From: Catenovulum sediminis
GTDB lineage: Bacteria; Pseudomonadota; Gammaproteobacteria; Enterobacterales; Alteromonadaceae
NCBI RefSeq assembly: GCF_040270295.1
Contig: NZ_JBELOE010000102.1
DNA: 64,000 nucleotides
Reading direction: 5' to 3' (one strand)
Position 1 is the first letter of the stretch; each line of letters starts with the position of its first letter. Positions 27,683 to 36,205 of the stretch are shown one piece after another. The notes under the pieces are model-generated. The model did not search any database, was not told the origin of the DNA, and saw nothing but the letters and a program-made list of their open reading frames with translations. The position numbers and the translations under genes were made by a program.

Positions 27683-28430
27683 CTAAAGCTTGACCACCAC
27701 CAATTTGGATAGTTTCAGCTGTGATGAAAGAAGCATCTTGACTAACCAAGAATGAAATTACAGATGCAACTTCTTCTGGTTGGCCAAGGCGACCTAACAT
27801 GATGCTGTCTTTCCAAGAAGCAAATACTTCTGGTTTAGTCGCTTTAATTTGCGCATGGAATGGCGTATCAATTGTACCTGGAGAAACCGCGTTTACACGG
27901 ATACCGGCAGGCGCTAATTCTTTAGCTAAAGCACGGGTTAAAGTATGAACCGCACCTTTAGAAGTACCATAGATACCTGCACCCGGACCACCTGCATTCC
28001 AAGCTGCGTTTGATGTAAAGTTGATAATTGAACCATTTTCAGATTTTTTCAAAAATGGGATCGCAGCGCGAGATACGAAAAATGCACTGTCAAAGTTTAA
28101 TGCCATAACAAAACGGAAGAACTCAGTTGTCATACCTTCAATTGGGCTACGACCACCAAGACCGCCAGCGTTGTTAACAACAACATCTAACTTACCGTAC
28201 TTTTCGCCGATAGCAGTTACGTTTTCAGTAACAGCCACATCGTCAGTTACGTCAAAACCTACGTATTCAGCTTCAATACCTGCTTCTTTTAGTTCAGCAA
28301 TACGCTGTGCGCCTTGCTCGTCTTCAATACCATTCAAAACAAGTGTATAGCCATCTTGACCTAAACGTTTAGCAACTTGGAAACCGATACCACCAGTAGC
28401 GCCAGTAATTAAAGCAATTTTTTTAGACAT
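27675..28430 (-). CDS. SDR oxidoreductase, probable DEH (DEHU) reductase
   Basis: 251 aa. TGATGGIG at residues 9-16, NNAG at 86-89, catalytic S140, Y154 and K158. In alginate degraders an SDR next to KdgK reduces 4-deoxy-L-erythro-5-hexoseulose uronate (DEH) to KDG with NAD(P)H; the next gene upstream on the same strand is kdgK, and lyases follow. That context, not a unique motif, supports the call; a FabG-like reductase is the alternative. It has its own leader with an AAGAGA RBS. Confidence 0.78.
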   Translation of the reverse strand: MSKKIALITGATGGIGFQVAKRLGQDGYTLVLNGIEDEQGAQRIAELKEAGIEAEYVGFDVTDDVAVTENVTAIGEKYGKLDVVVNNAGGLGGRSPIEGMTTEFFRFVMALNFDSAFFVSRAAIPFLKKSENGSIINFTSNAAWNAGGPGAGIYGTSKGAVHTLTRALAKELAPAGIRVNAVSPGTIDTPFHAQIKATKPEVFASWKDSIMLGRLGQPEEVASVISFLVSQDASFITAETIQIGGGQALGI

Positions 28431-28713
28431 AAATATAATCTCTTCTTAATGTTAATCGTTGTATAGATAAAGTGGTTAAATTGCGGAGTAGAGTTAGCGA
28501 TGCTTTTCCAACCCCTAAACAATTGAAATTAGTTCGTTATCAGAGCTTCAGACATGTCTCTACTCCTATCTACCCAGGTGTTTGCCTATGTACTAAAGTC
28601 CGCGACTCAATTTCAGGCCACGGGGCGAAGAATTATTGACCGCTTGGCGGAAAACATTCATCAATCCTTTACTTGCATTGCGACTTTTGTTGCTGCCGCA
28701 AATAAAGGTAAAA
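28431..28713. promoter_or_regulatory. Leader of the SDR gene, 283 bp
   Basis: No gene is supported; a 65-codon plus-strand frame here has no family signature. TTGTATAGAT near 28458 resembles half of the TTGTAT-type motif seen at other alginate promoters. A weak stem CCTTTA..TAAAGG near 28675-28710 may terminate kdgK. Confidence 0.35.
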
Positions 28714-29673
28714 TTAAATTTTTATGGTTGGCATTGCCGTTTTCGGAATAATCGCACCACGGTGTCTTACTACGGTTGAAGCCACTAGATGTCCGATGTT
28801 GGCCGCTCTTTCGGGTGTCGCACCGGCTAAACGTGCACTCAGGTACCCAGCACTAAAAGAATCCCCGGCTGCATTGGTATCTGCCAATTCGTCTTTAGCA
28901 ACAGGCATCGCAGGGACGCTGATACGCTCACCTTTATTTATTTCTATTAAGCAGGGTTCTATACCGCGCTTTAAAACAATTTCGCTAACGCCAAATCCCG
29001 CCAAACGGGCGAAGGTTTGGCTTGGGTCGCTATCACCCCAGATTAGTTGATCATCTTCATATGTATGACAGGCTAAATCTGTGTTTTCTAAAACTTGCTG
29101 ATACCAATATTGTGCATCTTTCAAATCAGGCCAAAGCTGAGGACGATAATTGTTGTCAAAACATACGGTCGCACCTTGTAGGCGAGCCGATTTCAACCAT
29201 TGAACCAGTTTTTTCTTACCATCAGTGGGCAAAATAGCCACTGAAATTGCAGATAAATAGATATAATCAAATTGTGCAACTGCCGCTAATTGTTCGTCAA
29301 AATCATCGCCGGAAAATAATTCTTTTGCAGCCGATTGACCTCTCCAGTACTGAAAATAACGTTCGCCTGAACTGTCGGTTTCAACAAAATAAAGGCCAGG
29401 CAATTTATCTGCAAAGCGGCGAATAAAATCACAGTGAATACCTTCACTTTGCCAATTTTCAATCATCGCGTTGCTGAGTTTGTCTGTGCCCAAACCAGTT
29501 ACATATTGCACTTGTGCACTATGTACATTTTGCAGCCTTGCCATATACAGGGCGGTATTTAGAGTGTCACCAGCAAAGCTTTTGTGGATCGTGCCATTTG
29601 CATCTTCTTGTAGCTCGATCATACATTCGCCGATAAATGCAATTTTTTGGTTTACTGCTTGCTGCTGTGACAT
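28714..29673 (-). CDS. kdgK: 2-keto-3-deoxygluconate kinase (PfkB family)
   Basis: 319 aa. N-terminal FIGECMIEL block and C-terminal DTNAAGDSF (residues 265-273), with anion-hole residues 268-270 and catalytic base D271. It phosphorylates KDG to KDPG in the cytoplasm, the convergence point of the DEH-reductase and KduI/KduD routes. RBS AAGGG lies five bases upstream. The promoter carries a TGTGA-N-TCACA palindrome. The KDPG aldolase needed next is not in the window. Confidence 0.93.
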   Translation of the reverse strand: MSQQQAVNQKIAFIGECMIELQEDANGTIHKSFAGDTLNTALYMARLQNVHSAQVQYVTGLGTDKLSNAMIENWQSEGIHCDFIRRFADKLPGLYFVETDSSGERYFQYWRGQSAAKELFSGDDFDEQLAAVAQFDYIYLSAISVAILPTDGKKKLVQWLKSARLQGATVCFDNNYRPQLWPDLKDAQYWYQQVLENTDLACHTYEDDQLIWGDSDPSQTFARLAGFGVSEIVLKRGIEPCLIEINKGERISVPAMPVAKDELADTNAAGDSFSAGYLSARLAGATPERAANIGHLVASTVVRHRGAIIPKTAMPTIKI

Positions 29674-29702
29674 ACAAACCCTTTTTATTCGTTATGCTGC
29701 TT

Positions 29703-29719
29703 TATTGTGATTCACAATA
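29703..29719. promoter_or_regulatory. Palindrome in the kdgK promoter
   Basis: TATTGTGA-T-TCACAATA, perfect 8-bp arms around a single base, 30-46 bp upstream of kdgK. The 1-bp spacer rules out a standard CRP site (TGTGA-N6-TCACA). It fits a GntR- or LacI-type operator. The AT-rich 29720-29974 region holds no gene but has CTATTATACAATTTG near 29791, another TTGTATAAT-like site. Confidence 0.5.
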
Positions 29720-29974
29720 ATAAATTAAAACACAATGTAAGACATAATATAATTATTCATTTCATTTTTGTCAAACAAATAGGGTTAATCTATTATACAA
29801 TTTGTTTGTTTTTATATCATTTTTGCTTTAATTTGTTGATTTTTATAGTTTTTGTGGTTCTGGGATATTTTAAAAATGAGGGATGAGAATTTAATTCTAA
29901 GTTGAGATATGACAGCTATCTGTTCTTAGTGTTGGGATTTTTAACAATAATTTAAATTTTAATCTAACCGTTTT

Positions 29975-30010
29975 GACAGAAAGCCTTAAAAATAGATAAG
30001 ACTTTCTGTC
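29975..30010. terminator. Hairpin downstream of the PL7 gene
   Basis: Perfect 9-bp arms GACAGAAAG (29975-29983) and CTTTCTGTC (30002-30010), about 38 bp after the PL7 stop on the minus strand. No strong T-run. Confidence 0.5.
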
Positions 30011-30047
30011 GTTTTCATTACAGATTTTTTGTTATACAGATTTGGGG

Positions 30048-31844
30048 TTAATAATCATAGCCTGTATGACTGTTATGCAATTGATAAAATGTAGTCTGCA
30101 CGTAATCAAAGTCATCTCCGGAGTTATTCTGATTGTAAGCTCCTGCTTTGAAATACATATACTCGTCATCCGCTAGATGATAGCCGCTATTAGACATGTC
30201 AACTTTTTGCACCACATCGGGCTTTCCTTCACGCATAATAGTGACCGTTAAATCATGTCCAGATACTTGGATTTTATAACTAAATACCTCACCCAGTGCG
30301 ATACCGTCTGTTGGATCTGAAGCTGTGTTTGAGCGACTGCCGAGCATTTCGAAATACAGGTCATCACCGCCTCTTATTTCATGGGCTAAATAAATCGAAC
30401 CTTTGTTATTGTTGGGCAATTTTCGATAGTATAATCGCGCTGGCTCATCATCTGCAGCATGGATCTGACCAATGATGACTCGGCCTATTTGGTAATCTTC
30501 TCCTGTTGTTGTCACATGATCGACTTTTAATGTCGCGGTTAATGTGCCATCTATGCCGCCATATTGTTGTTTGGCGTTTTCACTATAAGTAGAAAAACCC
30601 CAATTATTTTTACTGATGCCTTGTGTATCTATTTGAGTATCGCCACGCCGTAACATTTCTCTTAATTCTGAACGGGTGTAACTGGTGTTTGTGGAGGTTT
30701 TATAACCAGAGACGGTGGCTTTAAAGACCATACCGCCATCTTCTGCGGTAAAAAAGTAATCTGGGTGAGTATAGCCATTTGCCAGCTCTTGTTCTTTAAT
30801 GTGATCAGAGCGTCCATTGCCGTCTTCATCTATCGGTACACTAATGGTCCAATCTAATAAGTCAAAATTGCCAGAAGGCGGCAAGTTTGGATTTAAAGCA
30901 AAATCAGTTGTAGTCTGGCCAGAGCTGTTGCAACCATAAAGTTTGAATTCGACAATGCCATTGTCTTGAATACTACTGGTTTCCTGAATAATGAGTTTAA
31001 CATAGCGCGCTTTATGCGTTGTTATTTCAAGTGTTTGAAAAGCACTTGAAGGTGAGGCGTTTTCGTTCGTTAAGTGCGAGTACCAATCTTGTCCATTTTC
31101 TGATGTCACAAGATCAAACCGAGTTGTTAACGATTCAGCATTGTACCAATAGGTGCTGATAGATTGGGTAACACTAATTTCACCTAAATCCAACATAAGG
31201 TATTGAGGTGTGTCAGATACAGACCATCTAGAGGTGTCAGACAGGTTGTCGTCAATTGCGAGTTCAGCAGAATAATTTGTATATTGAGAATTAGATGTCG
31301 CACTTTGTATTGGCAAGCTATATCTTTGTTGACATGCCGTTGTATCTGCAGGAGGACTGATTTTTTTTAGTTCAAACGCATCATACCATGCCTCACCGTC
31401 TTGATAAGCTGCATAAACTGTAACTTTTGAACTATTTTGTGAGTTGAACTGTAATGTTTGTCGCTGCCAGTTATCGCTACCGTTCTTTACGCTGTATTGG
31501 GCTTGGCTTTCACCATTTTCATTATCTAGCTTAATACCTATTTTACTATGTCCTTTAGTGAATGCGGAAAGTTGATAGTCGCTATTTTTATCAACGGATA
31601 TGTCCGTTTCAAAATAACCAGATGCTTGCGAAATTTTGGCTGATAGGTTGTGTTGATACGCTTGATTAGAAATGGAAACATCCCCGGCGTGACGCCAATC
31701 TTGCCAATTGAGTTCAAAACCTAGGTTGTTCGTTGGCGTGTCTTCTAGTTCTACATCTATTTTTTTGTCTGAGCTACAAGCGGCTAAAAGCATGCTTGTA
31801 ATTAAAGCGCTGTATAGCGCAATTGACTGACTGTGTGTTTTCAT
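30048..31844 (-). CDS. PL7 alginate lyase with two carbohydrate-binding domains
   Basis: 598 aa lipoprotein (LAAC, C23). Residues about 41-163 form a jelly-roll CBM-like domain. Residues about 171-305 are an F5/8 type C (CBM32-like) domain. Residues about 320-598 are the PL7 catalytic domain, with all three signatures: R391-S-E-L-R395, Q460-I-H462 and Y564-FKAGAY-N-Q572. QIH rather than QVH is usually linked with poly-G or mixed activity, so polyguluronate-preferring endolysis is inferred. Anchored at the cell surface, it would start alginate breakdown for the TonB receptor nearby. TGTATTACA lies 4 bp upstream of the start codon. Confidence 0.95.
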   Translation of the reverse strand: MKTHSQSIALYSALITSMLLAACSSDKKIDVELEDTPTNNLGFELNWQDWRHAGDVSISNQAYQHNLSAKISQASGYFETDISVDKNSDYQLSAFTKGHSKIGIKLDNENGESQAQYSVKNGSDNWQRQTLQFNSQNSSKVTVYAAYQDGEAWYDAFELKKISPPADTTACQQRYSLPIQSATSNSQYTNYSAELAIDDNLSDTSRWSVSDTPQYLMLDLGEISVTQSISTYWYNAESLTTRFDLVTSENGQDWYSHLTNENASPSSAFQTLEITTHKARYVKLIIQETSSIQDNGIVEFKLYGCNSSGQTTTDFALNPNLPPSGNFDLLDWTISVPIDEDGNGRSDHIKEQELANGYTHPDYFFTAEDGGMVFKATVSGYKTSTNTSYTRSELREMLRRGDTQIDTQGISKNNWGFSTYSENAKQQYGGIDGTLTATLKVDHVTTTGEDYQIGRVIIGQIHAADDEPARLYYRKLPNNNKGSIYLAHEIRGGDDLYFEMLGSRSNTASDPTDGIALGEVFSYKIQVSGHDLTVTIMREGKPDVVQKVDMSNSGYHLADDEYMYFKAGAYNQNNSGDDFDYVQTTFYQLHNSHTGYDY

Positions 31845-31963
31845 ATTTGTATTACATGTAAGTTGATATTGTTTGATAAAATATATTGTGAATGATTTGT
31901 TGGCAAGAAAATTTATTCTGATGGAAACTGGAATTGGTCATATTCCGTTGATTAACAAATAAA

Positions 31964-32006
31964 GAAAATTGCTCTGTGTAGCCGCCTCACACCGAGCTTA
32001 ATTTTC
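31964..32006 (-). terminator. Terminator of the FadR-type regulator gene
   Basis: GAAAATT and GCTC (31964-31974) pair with GAGC and AATTTTC (31994-32006), with TGTG/CACA extending the stem. On the minus strand the arm ends in a T-rich run. Confidence 0.65.
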
Positions 32007-32051
32007 GACTTATTTTCCATTTGTTTTTTACTTTTAGGTATCGTTTTTCTT

Positions 32052-32786
32052 TTACTGATTTATCACATGATCTAACGAATATAAGCCACGTGTTTGTGTC
32101 GTTTGCTGTTCAATTTTTTCCAGCGCTTTTGCTTCGCTCGCGTCAAACAATGCATTAATTAATCTTTGAAAATGCTTGTGCATGGCGGCTCTGGCTTTGT
32201 TGGTATCGCGTTCTTTTAGTGCTTCTAATATTTCACTGTGCTCTTGTAGCGTTTTTTCGTGATTTTGGCTGCAGATGTCGTCATAAGCCTGTATGACGTC
32301 ACTACGCGTGGTTCGAATTTTCCATAAACCCAGAATGGCTTTCAGTATCGCTTTATTTTTTGTTGCTTTAGCGATGATTAAATGAAAGGTCTCATCGGCT
32401 TCTTCAACATCTTTACCTTGTGCAATTTGTTCAACTGTTTTTTCTAAGGCGGATAATTGATCGTCTGTAATTGAAAGTGCTGCGAGTGCGGCTGCTTCAC
32501 CTTCAAATAAAGCTCGAGCTTGAGTTAGCTCAAATGCACTAATGGTTACTTCTGGTTCTTCCTCTTCTTTGTGCGTAAGTACATAGACACCAGAACCTGT
32601 TTTTACTTCAACACGGCCGCGAACTTCCAATGCAATAATTGCTTCGCGAATTGTCGGACGACTTACATTGTAACATTCAACAAATTCTCGTTCTGGCGGT
32701 AATCTAGAGCCTAGCGGAAATTCACCTGAATCAATTCTGGCTTCAATTTTTTCGACTATACTCCAAAACATTCTTTTATTTTTCAT
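32052..32786 (-). CDS. GntR/FadR-family regulator of the alginate locus
   Basis: 244 aa. Winged-helix N-terminus (IDSGEFPLGSRLPPEREF, VSRPTIREAIIALEVRGRVEVKTGSGVYVL) followed by an FCD domain (about 90-225) with EADETFHLIIAKATKN and HSEILEALKERD blocks. It resembles UxuR/ExuR-type uronate regulators. It is divergent from the TonB receptor and next to PL7, so KDG- or DEH-responsive control of alginate genes is inferred. RBS AGGT. Candidate sites related to TTGTATNACA occur at several alginate promoters. Confidence 0.88.
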   Translation of the reverse strand: MKNKRMFWSIVEKIEARIDSGEFPLGSRLPPEREFVECYNVSRPTIREAIIALEVRGRVEVKTGSGVYVLTHKEEEEPEVTISAFELTQARALFEGEAAALAALSITDDQLSALEKTVEQIAQGKDVEEADETFHLIIAKATKNKAILKAILGLWKIRTTRSDVIQAYDDICSQNHEKTLQEHSEILEALKERDTNKARAAMHKHFQRLINALFDASEAKALEKIEQQTTQTRGLYSLDHVINQ

Positions 32787-32913
32787 TGTTATACCTAAAA
32801 AGTAAAAAAGTTATATCAATTGACTATAATCTATTTTACATGTTTTTATCAATATTTGAATAACATTGTCATACATGGGGTTCTTTTTGTAAGTCATGTG
32901 ATTTAATTTTTGT

Positions 32914-32942
32914 TTGACAAATGTTGGTTGTTTGGTTAATTT
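32914..32942 (+). promoter_or_regulatory. Probable sigma-70 promoter of the TonB receptor
   Basis: -35 TTGACA (32914-32919), 17-bp spacer, -10 TAATTT (32937-32942). The receptor ATG is 56 bp downstream. A possible operator TGTCATACA lies at 32867-32875. Confidence 0.5.
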
Positions 32943-32998
32943 GTAAAGTAAGTCCTATTGATACGCACAGTCGTTAACAAACTGAAGGCTCAAGCACC

Positions 32999-35900
32999 AT
33001 GAAAAACTTAAATAAAAAAATTAACAATTTCTTTAACAAGGATGCAGGAGAACATTTTAAAATGAGCTCGTTAAATAAAGCGATTTTAAGTGCTTTATTT
33101 GTATCTGCAGTTGCTCCAGCTCAAGCACAAGAAGCAACAGATAATGATGAAGTCAACGAGGAAGTAACAGAGACCATCCAGGTAACTGGTATGCGTGCTA
33201 CTATGACTCGCTCGTTGAGTGAAAAGAAAAATACAGTCGCAATTGTTGATGCAATGGCTGCCGCAGATTTTGGTGAACTTCCAGGTTTGTCTCTTTCTGA
33301 CGTTATCGAAAACATTACCAGTGTATCGGGTCACCGAGGTAAAGGTAGTGCCTCTGAAATGTCTATCCGTGGTTTAGGGCCGTTTTTAGGTTTCGCCACG
33401 TTTAACCAACGTACAGTAACTAGTGCGGGTGCATCTCGTGCGGTTAACTTTAAAAAATTCCCGTCTGAATTAAGTGATAAAGTTGTTGTGTATAAATCAC
33501 AACAAGCTGATTTAATTGAAGGGGGTGTTGCTGGTACGATCAACGTTGATCCCCTTAAAGCACTTGATTATGGCAAAAGCTTAATTCAGGCAGAAATCGA
33601 AGGTGTCTATAACTCTCATACCGCGCGTCAAGACGGTTACAGTGGGTTAGGGCATGAGTTTAGTATTTCTTATGTTGATCAATACCGCAATACAGGTATG
33701 GGTGATATTGGTGTTTCAGTCGGTTATAAAGAATCAGATTCTTCTAACCCTGAAGAGAGTGTTTTATCCAGCTCGTCAATGTATTCGTGTGCAACTCGAT
33801 TGGCAGATGGCACACCATTAACGCCATTTTCAAACGATTGTGAAGATGATGATAGAAACCCAGGTGTAGCAGTTGATCGTTCTAATATTGATCAGTACGA
33901 CCTATCATCTGTGTATTTAACCCCTTCTAGCTATACTTTCCGAAATCAGGAAGAGGAAGATGAGCGCCAGGCATTTGTTGGTACGCTACAGTGGCAACCA
34001 AGCGGCGACTGGGATATTCACGTTGATGTTGAATATTCAAATAACTTCTATTTTGAAGACCGACATGATTTGCTTTTAACCAGTGCGCGTCGCGAATTAG
34101 ATGATCAAATTGTAGGTCAAGATCATGCGCTTTTATATGCGACCGGCAAAGCTAAAATGGAAGCGCAAGGATATTACCGTGAAGAAGATGAAACCTATAA
34201 CGGTTCAGGTATTAATATTGAGCATTATGTAAATGATAGCTTGCGTGTTGAGTTAGATTTATCTTATTCAAAATCTTATCGTAACCGTACCAGTTGGAAA
34301 TCTCGCGTGGTTACTGGCGATTATTGGAATTATTCACTGGATTTACGCGGTGAGCGTTTACCTACACTCACTTTCTTAGACGAAAACCGTAAAGCAGAAG
34401 GTGAAGCAGGGTATACAGGTGTTGGTGTATTTGATCCAACCAGTGCTGAATCTTGGTCTACCAGTTATAACAATGGCCGCGCAACCCGAAACCGCTATGA
34501 ACGTGAAATGGAAGAGCGTTTCGATAGAATCAAAGCGGTTAAATTTGATGCTGAATATATTGTAGATAATGGTTTTATCTCAACTGTTAAAGCGGGTGTT
34601 CGTTACTCTGAAGAATCACTATATTCGGATAATGATGACGATAGAGCGATCGACCCGACGACGGGCGAAGATACTTCAGAATACCGCGTTGATGATGAAG
34701 CGTTAGGTAATTTATTAATCGCAAATTGTTTTAAAGACTGGTCAAATCCTGAATGGATGTCGAGCGAAGATGGTGTTGCAATTGCGGGCAACAGCGGTAA
34801 AGAAACGCCAGCCAATCAATGGGCACAGTTTGATGGCCGTTGTGGTTTTGCCAATATCTCGCAACAAGGCGAATTACAGCCAGACGGTACTTATTCATTT
34901 GTTGACATTGGTCCGTATGAAGATCGTCGTAGTGCGGGTGATGATTTAATCGATGAAAATATCCTAGCGGTATACGCAATGAGTAACATTAATACCAGCT
35001 TATTCGGTTACGATGTAACAGGTAATGTAGGTGTGCGTGTTGTTGAAACAAGCATTGAATCAACCGGTTATGCTGGTTCATATGAAATAGTTACGAGCCT
35101 GAATGATGATGGCACGACAAACTATAAAATGGAAACCAATGAAGGTGAGGTCGACGTTTACGTTCGCGACAATAAATCAACTCGCGTACTGCCAAGTGCG
35201 AATATTACTTTCCACTTAGATAATGATGTGATGTTACGTGGTGCTTTATATAAAGCAATGTCTCGTCCGAATTTACAAGACTTAGGTGCAGGTCGAGTTA
35301 TTCAAGTGAGTGATGATAATGACATTACCGATCCCGCAGACTTGATTAGACGTGTTGATGGTGACAACCCTTACATGGATCCATTAATGTCATCTAATGC
35401 GGATGTGTCTTTAGAGTGGTATCCGTCAGAAGATATGTATGTATCGGCTGCTTATTACTTTAAAAAATTCTCGGCGAATTTCCGCGGCGTTGAGTTAAAC
35501 GAAACGTTAAACATTGATGGACAGGATATTCCTGCAATCGTAAATTCATTTACTTATACAGATGATCCTGCCTATTTACGCGGTATCGAGTTGTCTTATC
35601 AACATAACTACGCATTTTTACCAGAGCCTTTTAATGGTTTGGGGACTAAAGTGTCATATAACTATGCATCTTCATCGTTTGAAAACGAAGATGGTGAATT
35701 TGGTGATGTATACAACGTCGATGGAGAGTTAGAGCAGGAAGGTTACGATTTTATCGACCCAGCTAACGTTTTTGGCTTCTCTAAACATGTTTTCTCGGGC
35801 TCTGTATATTGGGATATCGGTGATTTTGAATTCCGTGTGTTGTACAAATCACGTTCAAAATACTTCCAGCCAAACTCGGGCGCGCGTGCAAACCGTTACG

Positions 35901-36085
35901 TAGAACCGTTTGAGTATGTGGATGCAACTGCAAAATACAAGATTAACAAAAACTTCTCCTTGTATTTTAAAGCGCAAAACGTACTGGATGAAGCGCAATA
36001 CATGACGCGTGGTACACAAACCACACCAACCCTGATTTCAAGTTCAGGTCCTAAATACTTCTTAAGCTTAAAAGCTAAATTTTAA
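32999..36085 (+). CDS. TonB-dependent receptor, probable alginate oligosaccharide importer
   Basis: 1028 aa outer-membrane protein. Signal region ends near A-P-A-Q-A-Q (residue about 44); a second ATG at 33062 with AGGAGA upstream would give a shorter, more usual signal peptide. The plug domain (about 60-180) has TIQVTGMRATMTRSL, the SIRGLGPF block and QQADLIEGGVAGTINV. A 22-strand barrel follows, ending with an aromatic C-terminal residue (SLKAKF) as expected for BAM recognition. Many cysteine-poor acidic loops fit the TonB receptors that bind algal oligosaccharides. It is followed by a strong terminator and then PL6/PL17, so alginate oligomers are the likely ligand. Confidence 0.92.
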   Translation: MKNLNKKINNFFNKDAGEHFKMSSLNKAILSALFVSAVAPAQAQEATDNDEVNEEVTETIQVTGMRATMTRSLSEKKNTVAIVDAMAAADFGELPGLSLSDVIENITSVSGHRGKGSASEMSIRGLGPFLGFATFNQRTVTSAGASRAVNFKKFPSELSDKVVVYKSQQADLIEGGVAGTINVDPLKALDYGKSLIQAEIEGVYNSHTARQDGYSGLGHEFSISYVDQYRNTGMGDIGVSVGYKESDSSNPEESVLSSSSMYSCATRLADGTPLTPFSNDCEDDDRNPGVAVDRSNIDQYDLSSVYLTPSSYTFRNQEEEDERQAFVGTLQWQPSGDWDIHVDVEYSNNFYFEDRHDLLLTSARRELDDQIVGQDHALLYATGKAKMEAQGYYREEDETYNGSGINIEHYVNDSLRVELDLSYSKSYRNRTSWKSRVVTGDYWNYSLDLRGERLPTLTFLDENRKAEGEAGYTGVGVFDPTSAESWSTSYNNGRATRNRYEREMEERFDRIKAVKFDAEYIVDNGFISTVKAGVRYSEESLYSDNDDDRAIDPTTGEDTSEYRVDDEALGNLLIANCFKDWSNPEWMSSEDGVAIAGNSGKETPANQWAQFDGRCGFANISQQGELQPDGTYSFVDIGPYEDRRSAGDDLIDENILAVYAMSNINTSLFGYDVTGNVGVRVVETSIESTGYAGSYEIVTSLNDDGTTNYKMETNEGEVDVYVRDNKSTRVLPSANITFHLDNDVMLRGALYKAMSRPNLQDLGAGRVIQVSDDNDITDPADLIRRVDGDNPYMDPLMSSNADVSLEWYPSEDMYVSAAYYFKKFSANFRGVELNETLNIDGQDIPAIVNSFTYTDDPAYLRGIELSYQHNYAFLPEPFNGLGTKVSYNYASSSFENEDGEFGDVYNVDGELEQEGYDFIDPANVFGFSKHVFSGSVYWDIGDFEFRVLYKSRSKYFQPNSGARANRYVEPFEYVDATAKYKINKNFSLYFKAQNVLDEAQYMTRGTQTTPTLISSSGPKYFLSLKAKF

Positions 36086-36132
36086 TGTTGTCCCTGCCAG
36101 TGTATCGACATGATGCACTGACTTGAGTGTTC

Positions 36133-36171
36133 GGAGCGCATCGTTACCTACTTAAGGTGCGCTCCTTTTTT
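36133..36171 (+). terminator. Strong terminator after the TonB receptor
   Basis: GGAGCGCA (36133-36140) and TGCGCTCC (36158-36165), followed by TTTTTT. Some read-through into the PL6 gene is possible as no other promoter is evident in the short gap. Confidence 0.85.
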
Positions 36172-36205
36172 AAGCCTGAAGATTGTTTGTTAGAACGGAG
36201 TTTTT

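Noticed and set aside
28554..28751. 65-codon plus-strand frame between kdgK and the SDR gene
   Set aside because: No RBS or family match, and it runs into the kdgK coding region.
29703..29719. CRP site at kdgK
   Set aside because: TGTGA and TCACA are separated by one base, not six.
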